Of a DNA stretch of 64,000 bases, positions 25,945 through 34,839 are shown one piece after another. Source of the DNA: Thalassospira sp. TSL5-1 (GTDB lineage Bacteria > Pseudomonadota > Alphaproteobacteria > Rhodospirillales > Thalassospiraceae); NCBI RefSeq assembly GCF_001907695.1, contig NZ_KV880640.1:1-64000 (forward strand), read 5' to 3'. The notes beneath the pieces are model-generated. The model saw only the letters and a program-made list of their open reading frames with translations. It did no database searches and was not told where the DNA came from. The position numbers were made by a program, and so were the translations under genes. Within the stretch, counting starts at the first letter, position 1, and each line of letters begins with the position of its first letter.

Positions 25945-26999
25945 TTGCCGTCCGGGTGATATTGGGCATCAAATTTTGCGACCAGTTCCTGGGCGCGTTT
26001 GTAAATCGCTTCGGGGTCTTTAACACCCTTGGATTTCAGGCCTTCCAGGTAATCCTTGATCATCGGCTGGACGGCTTCCTTCCATTTTTCACGGGTTTTA
26101 TCGTCAATTTCGATAATTTCATCACCGTGTTTGATGGCATCAGCCTTGCCTGCGGCTTCCCATTTGTCCCACCAGCCGCCAAATTTCGCGACCAGATTAT
26201 CGCCCGAAATGTCGTCAATCGCCTGCTGAACGTCCTTTGGCAGGGAGTCATATTTCTTTTTGTTCATGACGAAATAAAACCCGGCCACATAAGCCCCGGC
26301 ATCGGTATGATATTTCAAAAGCTCGTTGGCCTTGACCGCGTTAACCAGGTCCCAGGTTGTGACCAGGCCATCGATATTGCCCTTTTGCAGGTTTTCATAA
26401 ATGGCCGAGGGCGGCAAACCAACCGGCGATGCGCCGTAGGCTTCGAGCATCGCCGACACTGCCGGGCTTGGCGTGCGCAGCCTTAGGCCTTTCAAATCTT
26501 CTAGCGACCGGACGGGTTTATCAAGCGTATGGATCAATCCGCCTTCGTGGGTGAACAGGGCCAGGACCTTGAAATCCTTGTAATCGCTGCCCAGCATGCC
26601 TTCCTTGTAAAGGTTCCACAGCGTTTCCGAGCCGCTATCGGCATATTTGACCAAAAACGGCATTTCGATAATCGAGGCGGCCGGGTAACGGTCACGCGGA
26701 ATGCCATTCAGGCCCACGGCCATGTCAATCACACCGGCACGCACCTGGTCGGCCTGGCGGTCCACTTTGCCAAAGGCCGAGGTGGCGTCATAAATTTTGA
26801 CCTCGACCTTGCCATTGGTTTTTTCTTCCAGCTGCTTGGCCCAGGGTTCCAGAAAGTCCTTTTGGAAGCCGTGGCTGGGTGGCAGGTAATGGCTGATTTT
26901 AAGGGTAATGTCGGCGGCATTGGCGCAGGTGGCACCAGCCAGGGCCGTTGCACCGGCCAAAAGGCCGATCATGGTTTTACGCAAATTCAGACGTTTCAT
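25941..26999 (-). CDS. TRAP transporter periplasmic binding protein (DctP type)
   Basis: 352 residues with a signal peptide ending near GATCANA (residue 28). The DctP fold is recognisable, with LKISHYLPPSHGFQKDFLEP at the mature N-terminus, the carboxylate-binding arginine in GLRLRTPSPAVSAML and the family Asn/Asp region NIDGLVTTWDLVNA. ATG 26999 has CAGGGAGAG upstream; the long upstream extension is rejected. It lies 91 bp after maiA on the same strand. The ligand is an organic acid; position next to maiA suggests an aromatic or keto acid of tyrosine breakdown, but this is only an inference. Confidence 0.92.
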   Translation of the reverse strand: MKRLNLRKTMIGLLAGATALAGATCANAADITLKISHYLPPSHGFQKDFLEPWAKQLEEKTNGKVEVKIYDATSAFGKVDRQADQVRAGVIDMAVGLNGIPRDRYPAASIIEMPFLVKYADSGSETLWNLYKEGMLGSDYKDFKVLALFTHEGGLIHTLDKPVRSLEDLKGLRLRTPSPAVSAMLEAYGASPVGLPPSAIYENLQKGNIDGLVTTWDLVNAVKANELLKYHTDAGAYVAGFYFVMNKKKYDSLPKDVQQAIDDISGDNLVAKFGGWWDKWEAAGKADAIKHGDEIIEIDDKTREKWKEAVQPMIKDYLEGLKSKGVKDPEAIYKRAQELVAKFDAQYHPDGK

Positions 27000-27026
27000 T
27001 GTTCTCTCCCTGTTGATTTTCTGTGT

Positions 27027-27061
27027 GGTTGCGATGTGACCATGTGGCGCGTTTCGCAACC
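27027..27061. repeat. Inverted repeat between maiA and the TRAP genes
   Basis: GGTTGCGA (27027-27034) and TCGCAACC (27054-27061) form a perfect 8-bp inverted repeat. It could be a transcript hairpin that tunes maiA against dctP, or an operator for an internal promoter. Confidence 0.4.
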
Positions 27062-27090
27062 TTCCCAAGGGGCGGGCAATTGATGTTGGA

Positions 27091-27729
27091 TTATTCCGGT
27101 GCGGCGGCAGCAAAGGCAGGCAGGCTTTGGCAATGGGCATCAACGGCGCAAATGGCCGGGTAGGCGGCAAGGTCCACATCAAATCGGCGGGCATTGTAAA
27201 CCTGTGGCACCAGGCAAACATCCGCCAGCGTTGCCTGTTTGCCCAGGCAGAACGGGCCTTCATCCCTGTGCGGGGCAATTAACGCCTCAAGGGTATCAAA
27301 CCCGGTTTTGATCCAGTGATGATACCAGTCCAGCTTTGCATCCTCCGATGCGCCCAGGGTGCCGGTGATATATTTTAAAATGCGCAAATTATTCAGCGGG
27401 TGAATATCGCAGGCAATGGTATGGGCGATTTCGCGCACCGCCAGGGCGGCCATCGCGTCCTGCGGGATCAGGCGCGGGACCGGATAGGTAACATCCAGCC
27501 ATTCAATCAGCGCCAGCGACTGACCAAAGGTCTTGCCGCCAAACTGAAAGGACGGCACCAGGCCCGAAGGCTCGACCGCCTTATAGGGGCTGGCAGCCTG
27601 TTCGCCGGTGCGAAGGTCAATCGTGGTGACGTTTTCGGGCTGCAATTCCTTTAAATTGAGCGCAATACGCACCCGATACGACGCCGATGACCGGAAGTAA
27701 TCGTAAAAGGTCAGATCGTTCAGTTTCAT
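27091..27729 (-). CDS. maiA: Maleylacetoacetate isomerase (zeta-class glutathione transferase)
   Basis: The protein isomerises maleylacetoacetate to fumarylacetoacetate with glutathione, between HmgA and FahA. The 212-residue sequence has the zeta GST signature SSASYRVRIALNLK near residue 14 (the second Ser position of the usual SSCS is kept, the Cys is Ala) and the family block CDIHPLNNLRIL near 108. ATG 27729 starts the usual MKLNDLTFYDYF. It heads a unit with the TRAP transporter and is divergent from the IclR gene. Confidence 0.95.
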   Translation of the reverse strand: MKLNDLTFYDYFRSSASYRVRIALNLKELQPENVTTIDLRTGEQAASPYKAVEPSGLVPSFQFGGKTFGQSLALIEWLDVTYPVPRLIPQDAMAALAVREIAHTIACDIHPLNNLRILKYITGTLGASEDAKLDWYHHWIKTGFDTLEALIAPHRDEGPFCLGKQATLADVCLVPQVYNARRFDVDLAAYPAICAVDAHCQSLPAFAAAAPE

Positions 27730-27934
27730 CCCTGGCTCTTTTTTATGTGGCCTTGGCTGTGTTGGCAAATGCCCACTCCGTAATGAAAGAACCGCATTTC
27801 AGGCGACCGGCAAACGTACCGAAAGAAGCGGTGTGATTGTCGGCGTCATGTTCCGATATGCGATTTCCTCTTTCAGATTGGAATTATGCTATATATAATG
27901 AATTACGCAATATGAAATTTTAACAGGCTTTTTG

Positions 27935-28759
27935 TTGATCGTGACACCAGCGCAGCCCAGCAACCCCACCGTGATTGATTTGCCAGAGGAAGAAGCCGGC
28001 GATACCCGCAAGGGCATTCAGTCCATCGAGGTGGGTGGACGCATCATTTCCGCCCTGTGCGATTTTCAGTATCCCGTTCCGCTTAAGGATCTGGCGGCAG
28101 CTGTTGGCATGCCCGCGGCCAAGGTGCATCGTTACCTTACCAGTCTGGCGCGTATCGGCCTTGCCTATCAGGATGAACAGTCTGGTTTATATGGCTTGGG
28201 GCCAATGGCCTTGCGCATGGGGCTGTCGGCAATTGAACGCAACGATGTGGTCATGCGGGCCGGGCGGCTGTTGCGGGCCTTAACACTGGACTGGCGGTCA
28301 TCGGGGCATCTTGCCATTTGGGGCGAACGTGGCCCGGTCCTGATTCGCACCGAACATGGGGGGCCGCCGGTGATTTCGACAATGGGGTTGGGTACGGTGA
28401 TGCCACTGTTGCGCTCCGCCACCGGGCAGGCCTTTCTGGCGGCCATGCCGCGTTCGGCGATTGAACATGTCATGCGTGCCGAACAGGATATTTTACATTG
28501 GGATGATCAAAAGGTTGAGGGCCTGATTGTCAGCACTCAGGCCCGTGGCGCCGCTGTGATTGAAGGCGACATTGTACCGGGTCTTTCGGCCATTAGCGCG
28601 CCGGTTTTTAACCTGGATGGGTCAGTTGCCTGCTGTGTCACCCTGATGAATCCCAAGGCCAATTATTTTCAGCCGGGCCACCCGGCCTTTGACGCCTTTT
28701 TGCGCGCCATCGCTCAGTTTAACAAGGATTGGGGCGGGGATGCGCGCAGCAGTCCATAG
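27935..28759 (+). CDS. IclR-family transcriptional regulator
   Basis: About 274 residues: an IclR helix-turn-helix at roughly 30-90 (PLKDLAAAVGMPAAKVHRYL) and the IclR effector domain from about 105 (LDWRSSGHLAIWG, VMPLLRSATGQAFLAAMP and SAISAPVFNLDGSVACC). It is divergent from maiA-TRAP, which it most likely controls; IclR-type HmgR proteins control homogentisate genes in pseudomonads. The start is ambiguous among TTG 27932, TTG 27935 and GTG 27941; AGG at 27925 best fits 27935. The 200-bp gap carries a direct repeat AATTATGC/AATTACGC near 27885-27908 that may be the binding site. Confidence 0.88.
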   Translation: MIVTPAQPSNPTVIDLPEEEAGDTRKGIQSIEVGGRIISALCDFQYPVPLKDLAAAVGMPAAKVHRYLTSLARIGLAYQDEQSGLYGLGPMALRMGLSAIERNDVVMRAGRLLRALTLDWRSSGHLAIWGERGPVLIRTEHGGPPVISTMGLGTVMPLLRSATGQAFLAAMPRSAIEHVMRAEQDILHWDDQKVEGLIVSTQARGAAVIEGDIVPGLSAISAPVFNLDGSVACCVTLMNPKANYFQPGHPAFDAFLRAIAQFNKDWGGDARSSP

Positions 28760-28776
28760 GTTCGGCATGTCATGTT

Positions 28777-29205
28777 TTACATGCTTTCAAGTTTACCAAG
28801 GAGGGTCATCAGCGCATCAAAATCCTGCTCGCCAAGATGGTTACGGACTTTTTGGTTATAGGTGATGCCCGCCTTTGCAAGGGATGCAAAGGCGCTTTCG
28901 CCCTGTTTGGTCAGCGTGATTAACGCAATGCGGCGGTCGGTTTCATCCTGTTGGCGTTTGAGCCAGCGACGTGCCTCGATCGAGGCCACGGCACGCGAAA
29001 CCTTGGTTTTATGCAGGCCGGTGCGGGTGCCAATGTCGGTTGCAGTTTGTGGACCATATTGGCCCAGCGTTGCCAGCACCCGCCATTCGGACCGTGTCAT
29101 GCGGTATCGGTCCCGGTAAATGTCGCGAAAACCGAAACTGACCTTTTCGCTGGTGTGAGGCAGCACAAAGGGCAGGAAACCATGCAGGTCAAATTTTTCT
29201 GTCAT
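28777..29205 (-). CDS. MarR-family transcriptional regulator
   Basis: The protein has 142 residues with a MarR winged helix (about 45-110; [37 protein letters not shown], then the wing [15 protein letters not shown]). The ATG at 29205 is preceded in frame by a GTG; I take the ATG. It is divergent from hmgA with a 22-bp palindrome in the 79-bp gap, so it should repress hmgA-fahA and possibly itself, with homogentisate or a related aromatic acid as the likely inducer. Confidence 0.92.
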   Translation of the reverse strand: MTEKFDLHGFLPFVLPHTSEKVSFGFRDIYRDRYRMTRSEWRVLATLGQYGPQTATDIGTRTGLHKTKVSRAVASIEARRWLKRQQDETDRRIALITLTKQGESAFASLAKAGITYNQKVRNHLGEQDFDALMTLLGKLESM

Positions 29206-29238
29206 CACGTTTGATCGCTGTTTGATAGTTACAAAAAT

Positions 29239-29260
29239 TATAGTTACGTCTGTAACTATA
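29239..29260. promoter_or_regulatory. MarR operator before hmgA
   Basis: The perfect 9-bp arms TATAGTTAC and GTAACTATA surround GTCT. An additional GATAGTTAC half-site lies at 29224-29232, and the outer bases TTTGAT (29221) and ATCAAA (29260) are also symmetric. Its position just upstream of the hmgA ribosome site fits repression. Confidence 0.7.
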
Positions 29261-29284
29261 TCAAATAATGTTAGGGAGAAGACA

Positions 29285-30658
29285 ATGGCCGATCACATTG
29301 TTTCTGCAAAAAAGAACCCGGACGAAAAGGTGGGCGCATTGCAGTATATGTCGGGCTTTGGCAACGACTTTGAAACCGAATGTCTGCCGGGCGTTTTGCC
29401 GCAGGGCCAAAACAGCCCGCAAAAATGCAGCTATGGCCTTTATGCCGAACAGCTTTCGGGCTCGCCCTTTACCGCGCCGCGCGGCACCAATGAACGGTCC
29501 TGGCTGTATCGCATTCGCCCCAGCGTGCGCCACAATGGCCGGTTTGAAAAAATCGATCTGCCTTACTGGAAAACCGCTCCCTGCCTGAACGATCACAGCC
29601 TGGCACTGGGGCAGTTGCGTTGGGATCCGGTTGAAATGCCGTCTGATCCGACCGATTTCATTGCCGGGATGCGCACCATCACCACCGCTGGCGATGCGAT
29701 GGGGCAGGCGGGCATGGCAAGCCATATTTATGTCTGTAACACCGACATGGTGGATGATTACTTTTTTAATGCCGATGCCGAATTGCTTGTGGTACCGCAA
29801 ATTGGCACGCTGCGCATCTTTACCGAACTGGGTATTATGGATGTTGCGCCGCTGGAAGTTGCCCTTATCCCGCGCGGCATGATGTTTAAGGTTTCCATCG
29901 TCGCGGCCGGGCCAGATGGTGGGGTGCGGGGTTATGTTTGCGAAAATTACGGCGCCAAATTCACCCTGCCTGAACGCGGGCCAATTGGCGCAAACTGCCT
30001 TGCCAACCCGCGTGATTTCAAAACACCCGTTGCCGCCTATGAAGACAAGGAAACCCCCTGCCGGGTGCTGATAAAGTGGTGTGGGGAGTTTCACGCAACC
30101 GAAATCGGCCATTCGCCGCTGGACGTTGTCGGCTGGCACGGCAATTACACGCCGTTCAAATACGATCTGCGGACATTCTCGCCGGTGGGGGCGATCCTGT
30201 TTGACCATCCCGATCCCTCGATCTTTACCGTGTTAACCGCGCCTTCGGGCGAGGTCGGAACGGCGAATATCGATTTTGTTATTTTCCCGCCGCGCTGGAT
30301 GGTGGCGGAAAATACCTTCCGTCCGCCCTGGTATCATCGCAACATCATGAGCGAATTTATGGGCCTGATCGAGGGCCAGTATGACGCCAAGGAACAGGGC
30401 TTTGTGCCCGGTGGCATGAGCCTGCATAACATGATGCTGGCGCATGGTCCCGATACCGAAGGTTTTACCAAGGCATCGGAAAGCGACCTTAAACCGGTCA
30501 AGCTGGATGGCACGATGGCGTTTATGTTTGAAACCCGCCTGCCACAGCAACTAACCCGTTTTGCTGCCGAACTGCCCGGCTTGCAGGATGATTACCAGGA
30601 TTGCTGGAAGGGCCTGGAACGCCGTTTTGATGGCACACCGGAAGGTTGCCAGGACTAA
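29285..30658 (+). CDS. hmgA: Homogentisate 1,2-dioxygenase
   Basis: HmgA opens the homogentisate ring to maleylacetoacetate with O2 and Fe(II). The 457-residue protein matches the family from [14 protein letters not shown] onward. The iron site is visible: His and Glu in [16 protein letters not shown] and the last His in [17 protein letters not shown] 29285 has AGGGAGAAG upstream; an earlier in-frame start would cross the operator and is rejected. fahA follows 69 bp downstream on the same strand. Confidence 0.97.
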   Translation: MADHIVSAKKNPDEKVGALQYMSGFGNDFETECLPGVLPQGQNSPQKCSYGLYAEQLSGSPFTAPRGTNERSWLYRIRPSVRHNGRFEKIDLPYWKTAPCLNDHSLALGQLRWDPVEMPSDPTDFIAGMRTITTAGDAMGQAGMASHIYVCNTDMVDDYFFNADAELLVVPQIGTLRIFTELGIMDVAPLEVALIPRGMMFKVSIVAAGPDGGVRGYVCENYGAKFTLPERGPIGANCLANPRDFKTPVAAYEDKETPCRVLIKWCGEFHATEIGHSPLDVVGWHGNYTPFKYDLRTFSPVGAILFDHPDPSIFTVLTAPSGEVGTANIDFVIFPPRWMVAENTFRPPWYHRNIMSEFMGLIEGQYDAKEQGFVPGGMSLHNMMLAHGPDTEGFTKASESDLKPVKLDGTMAFMFETRLPQQLTRFAAELPGLQDDYQDCWKGLERRFDGTPEGCQD

Positions 30659-30727
30659 GCCCAATTTCACAATTGCAAATATGATTTCAAATAAAGACCG
30701 GACATACCCGGCAAGGAGACAGGACCC

Positions 30728-31738
30728 ATGAAACTCGCCACCCTTAAAAACGGCAGCCGTGATGGAAAACTGGTCGCGGTATCCCGCGATTTGCGCCGCT
30801 GTGCCCCCATCGATGGCGTGCCAACCCTGCAATATGCCCTGGATAATTGGGCAGTGACGCAAGGCAAACTGGCCGATATTGCCGCAAAGCTTGAGTCCGA
30901 TGTTGCCTTTGGCGATGTGTTTGATCAGGCAAAGGCGCATTCGCCGCTGCCGCGCGCTTTTCAGTGGGCGGATGGTTCGGCTTACGTTAACCATGTCGAA
31001 CTTGTGCGCAAGGCACGCGGGGCGGAAATCCCCGAAAGTTTCTGGACCGATCCGTTGATGTATCAGGGCGGGTCAGACAGCTTCCTCGCCCCGCAGGACC
31101 CGATTGTGCTGGGCGATGAAGCCTGGGGCATTGACATGGAAGGCGAGGTTGCTGTTGTGACCGATGATGTCGCAATGGGCGCGAGCCCCGAAGAAGCCCG
31201 CAAAGCCATTCGCCTGATCATGCTGGTCAATGACGTCTCGTTGCGTGGGCTTATTCCGGCGGAACTGGCAAAGGGCTTTGGCTTTTTCCAGTCCAAGCCG
31301 TCATCGGCCTTTTCGCCCGTGGCCGTAACGCCCGACGAACTGGGCGATGCCTGGGATGGCGGCAAGGTGCATTTGCCCCTGAATGTCGATTTGAACGGCA
31401 AGCCCTTTGGCCGGGCCAATGCGGGCATCGACATGACCTTTGATTTTGGTCAGCTTGTCGCCCACGCGGCCAAAACCCGCCCGTTAAGTGCGGGTAGCAT
31501 CGTTGGTTCAGGCACGGTTTCCAACAAGCTGGACGGCGAACCGGGTAAACCGGTGGCCGATGGCGGTGCGGGCTATTCCTGCATTGCCGAAATCCGAATG
31601 ATCGAAACCATCCGTGATGGCAAACCGACCACGCCTTTCATGCGTTTTGGCGACACTGTCAAAATTGAAATGCGCGATGCCAACGGCCAGTCCGTTTTCG
31701 GCACCATTGATCAGACAGTGGAACAATATAAAGGCTAG
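30728..31738 (+). CDS. fahA: Fumarylacetoacetase
   Basis: FahA hydrolyses fumarylacetoacetate to fumarate and acetoacetate, the last step of tyrosine breakdown. The 336-residue protein belongs to the short bacterial FAH branch: an N-terminal FAA-hydrolase-N region, then the catalytic barrel with WGIDMEGEVAVVTDD, LIMLVNDVSLRG and GFGFFQSKPSSAFSPVAV and the closing GTVSNKLDGEPG. Metal-binding acidic residues in DMEGE are in place. AAGGAGACAGG precedes the ATG, and a terminator follows at 31795. Confidence 0.96.
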   Translation: MKLATLKNGSRDGKLVAVSRDLRRCAPIDGVPTLQYALDNWAVTQGKLADIAAKLESDVAFGDVFDQAKAHSPLPRAFQWADGSAYVNHVELVRKARGAEIPESFWTDPLMYQGGSDSFLAPQDPIVLGDEAWGIDMEGEVAVVTDDVAMGASPEEARKAIRLIMLVNDVSLRGLIPAELAKGFGFFQSKPSSAFSPVAVTPDELGDAWDGGKVHLPLNVDLNGKPFGRANAGIDMTFDFGQLVAHAAKTRPLSAGSIVGSGTVSNKLDGEPGKPVADGGAGYSCIAEIRMIETIRDGKPTTPFMRFGDTVKIEMRDANGQSVFGTIDQTVEQYKG

Positions 31739-31794
31739 CTCCCGCCTCTTGGGTTCGAGCGGTTCGCCTGATAACTGTGCTGTTATACATTAAG

Positions 31795-31836
31795 CCCGGC
31801 TCCGGTTGCCAATGATGGCAGGGGCCGGGTTCTTTA
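31795..31836 (+). terminator. Terminator after fahA
   Basis: CCCGGC (31795-31800) pairs with GCCGGG (31824-31829), enclosing an inner TTGCCA/TGGCA hairpin, and is followed by TTCTTTAT. Confidence 0.7.
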
Positions 31837-32242
31837 TGACGGTGTGTGTATCCGTGCCTGTCTCCGGGTTTTGAGAATGCGGAATGGTGCTTTTCGTTCA
31901 CGGTTGAACTGTTATGCGGTTCACACGCGCATTTGTCGGCGGAAATGTGATGAAAACCGCGTTCGGCAATACGGGCTGAAGGTTTATTCTTCAGGGTCAC
32001 ATGATCCCAAACAGGCGGGTTTTCGGCATATTTGGTGGTTTCGCTGCCCGGACGGGGCGGATGGAAACAGGCTATAAAAGCCGTTTTTGAGGGCGGGGTA
32101 TATCGGGTCTGGCGAAATAAAAAGTTTCGGTTAAATTCGCCGGGCTTTTGTTTTGAGGTTTTCGCAACGCGTTTTTTGCGGTAGCTAAATATTGTCAAAG
32201 ATCTGAAAAGTAAGAACAGAAAGAAAGTGCGAGGTCGCCACA
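31837..32242. other. 406-bp gap at the left edge of the Ter island, no supported gene
   Basis: Short frames on both strands have no family resemblance and no ribosome sites. The last 100 bases are AT-rich, and TAAATATT near 32185 could be the -10 of the first Ter-island gene. I see no repeat or attachment site here that matches the right edge of the island. Confidence 0.5.
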
Positions 32243-32869
32243 ATGAAGAACGTCCTGACTTTCCGAAATATTATTGTCGCGATTCCCTTGCTTACCATAA
32301 TTCTGGTGCTTGATTACGCCTTGCCACAAGTCGATGTGGTGAGAGCTGTTGGTGTCGAAATCAAGCGTATGGATACCGAGGATTCGAAAACGGGGCAGCA
32401 GCGCACGCGCGATGTCTATTTTTTGCAAACAGAGACACAGGACGGAAAGCCGAGAGTTTATCGTAACGAGGATAATTTCCTTTATTTGAAATTCAACTCG
32501 GCAGATCTTCAGGCCAAGGTGCAGTCTTTCGCGACGGACAAGCAGCTTATCGCGGTAAGGCGGTATGGCTGGCGCATTGCCGCATTTTCCATGTTTCCCA
32601 ATGCTGTAAAGGTATGGGCGGTCGAACCGGGATATACTCATATCCCTGTATTCAACACAATTGTCATTGTTGGTCTTTTGGGGTTGGCGGCCTTTGTGTT
32701 TTTGCGCGTAAGGCGCCGGTTAAAGGCCAGGGCGCAAGAACGCCAGGAAAAGGAAGAACGTGAAGCACGCGAGGCCGAACAGGCTGCTGAGCGTGCCCGG
32801 CAGGAAGCCCGCCATAAAGATGCCGATATTGAGTCTTTTCTGAAGTCTGATGATCGCAAAACGGATTAA
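32243..32869 (+). CDS. DUF1523 family membrane protein
   Basis: 208 residues. A hydrophobic helix at 8-28 is followed by the DUF1523 blocks LPQVDVVRAVGVEIKRMD, KPRVYRNEDN, LKFNSADLQAKVQ and YGWRIAAFSMFPNAV, which are very characteristic of this uncharacterised alphaproteobacterial family. A second membrane helix follows at about 137-158. The C-terminal 50 residues are an alternating Arg/Glu/Ala helix, probably a cytoplasmic coiled coil. It precedes the Ter metabolite genes by 27 bp on the same strand and so may belong to the same transcript. Family is confident; role unknown. Confidence 0.85.
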   Translation: MKNVLTFRNIIVAIPLLTIILVLDYALPQVDVVRAVGVEIKRMDTEDSKTGQQRTRDVYFLQTETQDGKPRVYRNEDNFLYLKFNSADLQAKVQSFATDKQLIAVRRYGWRIAAFSMFPNAVKVWAVEPGYTHIPVFNTIVIVGLLGLAAFVFLRVRRRLKARAQERQEKEEREAREAEQAAERARQEARHKDADIESFLKSDDRKTD

Positions 32870-32896
32870 TTAACAATAAAGGCTGCATCGACAGAT

Positions 32897-34102
32897 ATGC
32901 TAAGGCAAACGGAAACCTATGACCTTGAAGCCGGAGTTTTGACGTTAACCACACCTGTACGCGAAGGGCCTGACCTGTTTCGCATTGCAGAACGTTTAAA
33001 TCCCAAACGGGCGTTTCTTTTTGTTTCCACAATTCTGGGGCGTCATATCCCGGTTGACCCTGCGAAACACCGCGCTGTTTTACAGCAATTGGCCGACGGG
33101 GTGCTGGCGCATCTTTTGTCAGGCCCGGTATTTGTGATGGGGTTTGCCGAAACCGCTGTTGGCATTGGCGCGGGCGTATTTGATTGTCTGAGGTTGGCTG
33201 ATCCTGATCGCGACATGGGCTATCTCACAACAACGCGGTTTGCCCCGGCTGGTGCGCGTGAATGGTTCCGGATCGAAGAAAGCCATTCTCATGCGGTGGA
33301 TCATTTGATCTTTAAGCCAGGGCCGGGAGTTCTTCATCACGGGCCGGATGCGACACTGGTGATTGTGGATGACGAGGCGACAACTGGCGCGACCTTTGCC
33401 AAACTTGCTGCCGGGCTGAAGGCGCAAGGGCTGAGTTTTGGCCGCCTTGTTCTTGTGACATTGACGGACTGGTCGGATGGCAAGGCGGGAGATGCCGTTG
33501 GCGGTATCTTCGAGGAGGCCGATATATTTAGTGTGACCGCCCAGAATGGAACATGGTCCTGGAGCCCTGACCGGACAAAAACACCGCGGGCCCTTCCGGG
33601 GGCGTGCGATCCTTCGGTTTCGGCCTGGGTGCCTGATTCAGTTCAGGAATTTGCGGCCCCCCGTCTGGGCCTTTCCAGCCGTGAAGACCGGCAATCAGGC
33701 GAGGATATTCTGTCAATTCTTCAGCAGAATGGTCTTGAATTGCCAGCCGCCGGTGATCGCATTCTGGTGGTTGGGGCTGGCGAGCATGTGTGGCAACCGA
33801 TGCTGGCGGCAGAAGCATTAAGGGAGCGCGGATTTTACACGCGTTTTATTACAACGACGCGCTCTCCCATTCTTCGGGGTGATACCATTCGCCATAAACT
33901 GAGCTTCCCGGACCATTACGGGCAGGGTTTCTGGATGTATATGCACAATGTTGTGCCGTCGGATTGGGATCGTATTTTGTTTTTCACCGAGACCGGATCG
34001 GACGGGCTGTGCGACACGCTTTTGTCGGCCTTGGGTCAAATAGATGTCATTGATGGCATCGGTACCATTTCTGTATTGAAGCCGATGGAAGGAAAGCCGT
34101 AG
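32897..34102 (+). CDS. Ter-associated phosphoribosyltransferase with TRSP domain
   Basis: 401 residues in two domains. The N-terminal type I PRTase has the block NPKRAFLFVSTILGRHIPVD and the PRPP-binding motif VIVDDEATTGATF at residues 155-167. The C-terminal TRSP domain (about 270-395) shows the naming TTTRSPILRGDTI motif and LFFTETGSDG. This pairing is found almost only in Ter-linked operons, where it is proposed to make a nucleoside-like or nucleotide-like metabolite from PRPP. The stop overlaps the start of the HAD gene by one base (TAGTG), so the two are coupled. Reaction and product are unproven. Confidence 0.9.
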   Translation: MLRQTETYDLEAGVLTLTTPVREGPDLFRIAERLNPKRAFLFVSTILGRHIPVDPAKHRAVLQQLADGVLAHLLSGPVFVMGFAETAVGIGAGVFDCLRLADPDRDMGYLTTTRFAPAGAREWFRIEESHSHAVDHLIFKPGPGVLHHGPDATLVIVDDEATTGATFAKLAAGLKAQGLSFGRLVLVTLTDWSDGKAGDAVGGIFEEADIFSVTAQNGTWSWSPDRTKTPRALPGACDPSVSAWVPDSVQEFAAPRLGLSSREDRQSGEDILSILQQNGLELPAAGDRILVVGAGEHVWQPMLAAEALRERGFYTRFITTTRSPILRGDTIRHKLSFPDHYGQGFWMYMHNVVPSDWDRILFFTETGSDGLCDTLLSALGQIDVIDGIGTISVLKPMEGKP

Positions 34103-34839
34103 TGCGTCCTGTTTTTTTTTCTGATCTGGATGATACGGTTTTTCAAACAGCACGAAAGATGGAATGTCCTCCTCGTCCTGAACGATTGGCGGCGGAAGCG
34201 TTGAATGGCAGTCATTCCTACATGACGGCCGCACAGGATATGATGATGAAGTGGCTGCTGGCCTCGACACGGTTTATTCCCGTTACGGCCCGCTCGTCAG
34301 AAGCCCTGGGGCGGTGCAAATTGCCCTTTGAAGATTATCAGATCTGCACGAATGGTGGCGTCATTCTGACGCCGTCGGGCACTCCCGATCCTGACTGGCA
34401 TGCAAGGATGAAGGAGGAAGCCGATGCGGTGGCCTCCGGGCTTGAAAACCTGATGTCCTTTATGGCCCGGCAAACCCCGGCAGGCCGGTTCCGGTACTGG
34501 ATCGTCGAGGATTTCGGGGCCGGATTTTATTTTTGTGTCAAGTCGAACGAAGACGCCCGCAGGCTCGATGACATAGATGCTGAACTTTGCGAGGTTGCCG
34601 GGGCGGCACTGGTGCGTCATCGCAATGACAATAACCTGTCATTTACGCCAGCAGGTATTTCCAAGCGGCATGCCGTTCAATATCTGGCGGAAAAGCTGGC
34701 GCTTGATGGATCATCCGTACCCGTGTTTGGTATGGGGGACAGTCTGACAGACCTTCCCTTTATGGCGGCGTGCGACATGCTGGTGATCCCGAAAAATTCC
34801 CAGATAGCCCAAATAAAATTATGCCCGGAGGATGGCTGA
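34102..34839 (+). CDS. HAD-superfamily hydrolase of the Ter metabolite module
   Basis: 245 residues, starting at GTG 34102. Motif I is FSDLDDTVF (nucleophile Asp8, acid Asp10), motif II lies in IPVTARSSEALG, a lysine-bearing segment in AGISKRHAVQYLAEKLA supplies motif III, and motif IV is FGMGDSLTDLPFM, so all catalytic residues are in place. The C2-type cap between about 80 and 190 resembles Cof/sucrose-phosphatase-like members. It would remove a phosphate from the product of one of the flanking PRTases. Start and stop overlap both neighbours by one base (TAGTG, TGATG). Confidence 0.88.
   Translation: MRPVFFSDLDDTVFQTARKMECPPRPERLAAEALNGSHSYMTAAQDMMMKWLLASTRFIPVTARSSEALGRCKLPFEDYQICTNGGVILTPSGTPDPDWHARMKEEADAVASGLENLMSFMARQTPAGRFRYWIVEDFGAGFYFCVKSNEDARRLDDIDAELCEVAGAALVRHRNDNNLSFTPAGISKRHAVQYLAEKLALDGSSVPVFGMGDSLTDLPFMAACDMLVIPKNSQIAQIKLCPEDG

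Noticed and set aside
28765-28784. Terminator between the convergent IclR and MarR genes
   Set aside because: GCATGT/ACATGC is only six pairs and overlaps the MarR stop codon; too weak to call.
31659-32243. Long minus-strand reading frame of 194 codons
   Set aside because: It overlaps fahA and its terminator, has low-complexity composition unlike a protein, and no ribosome site.
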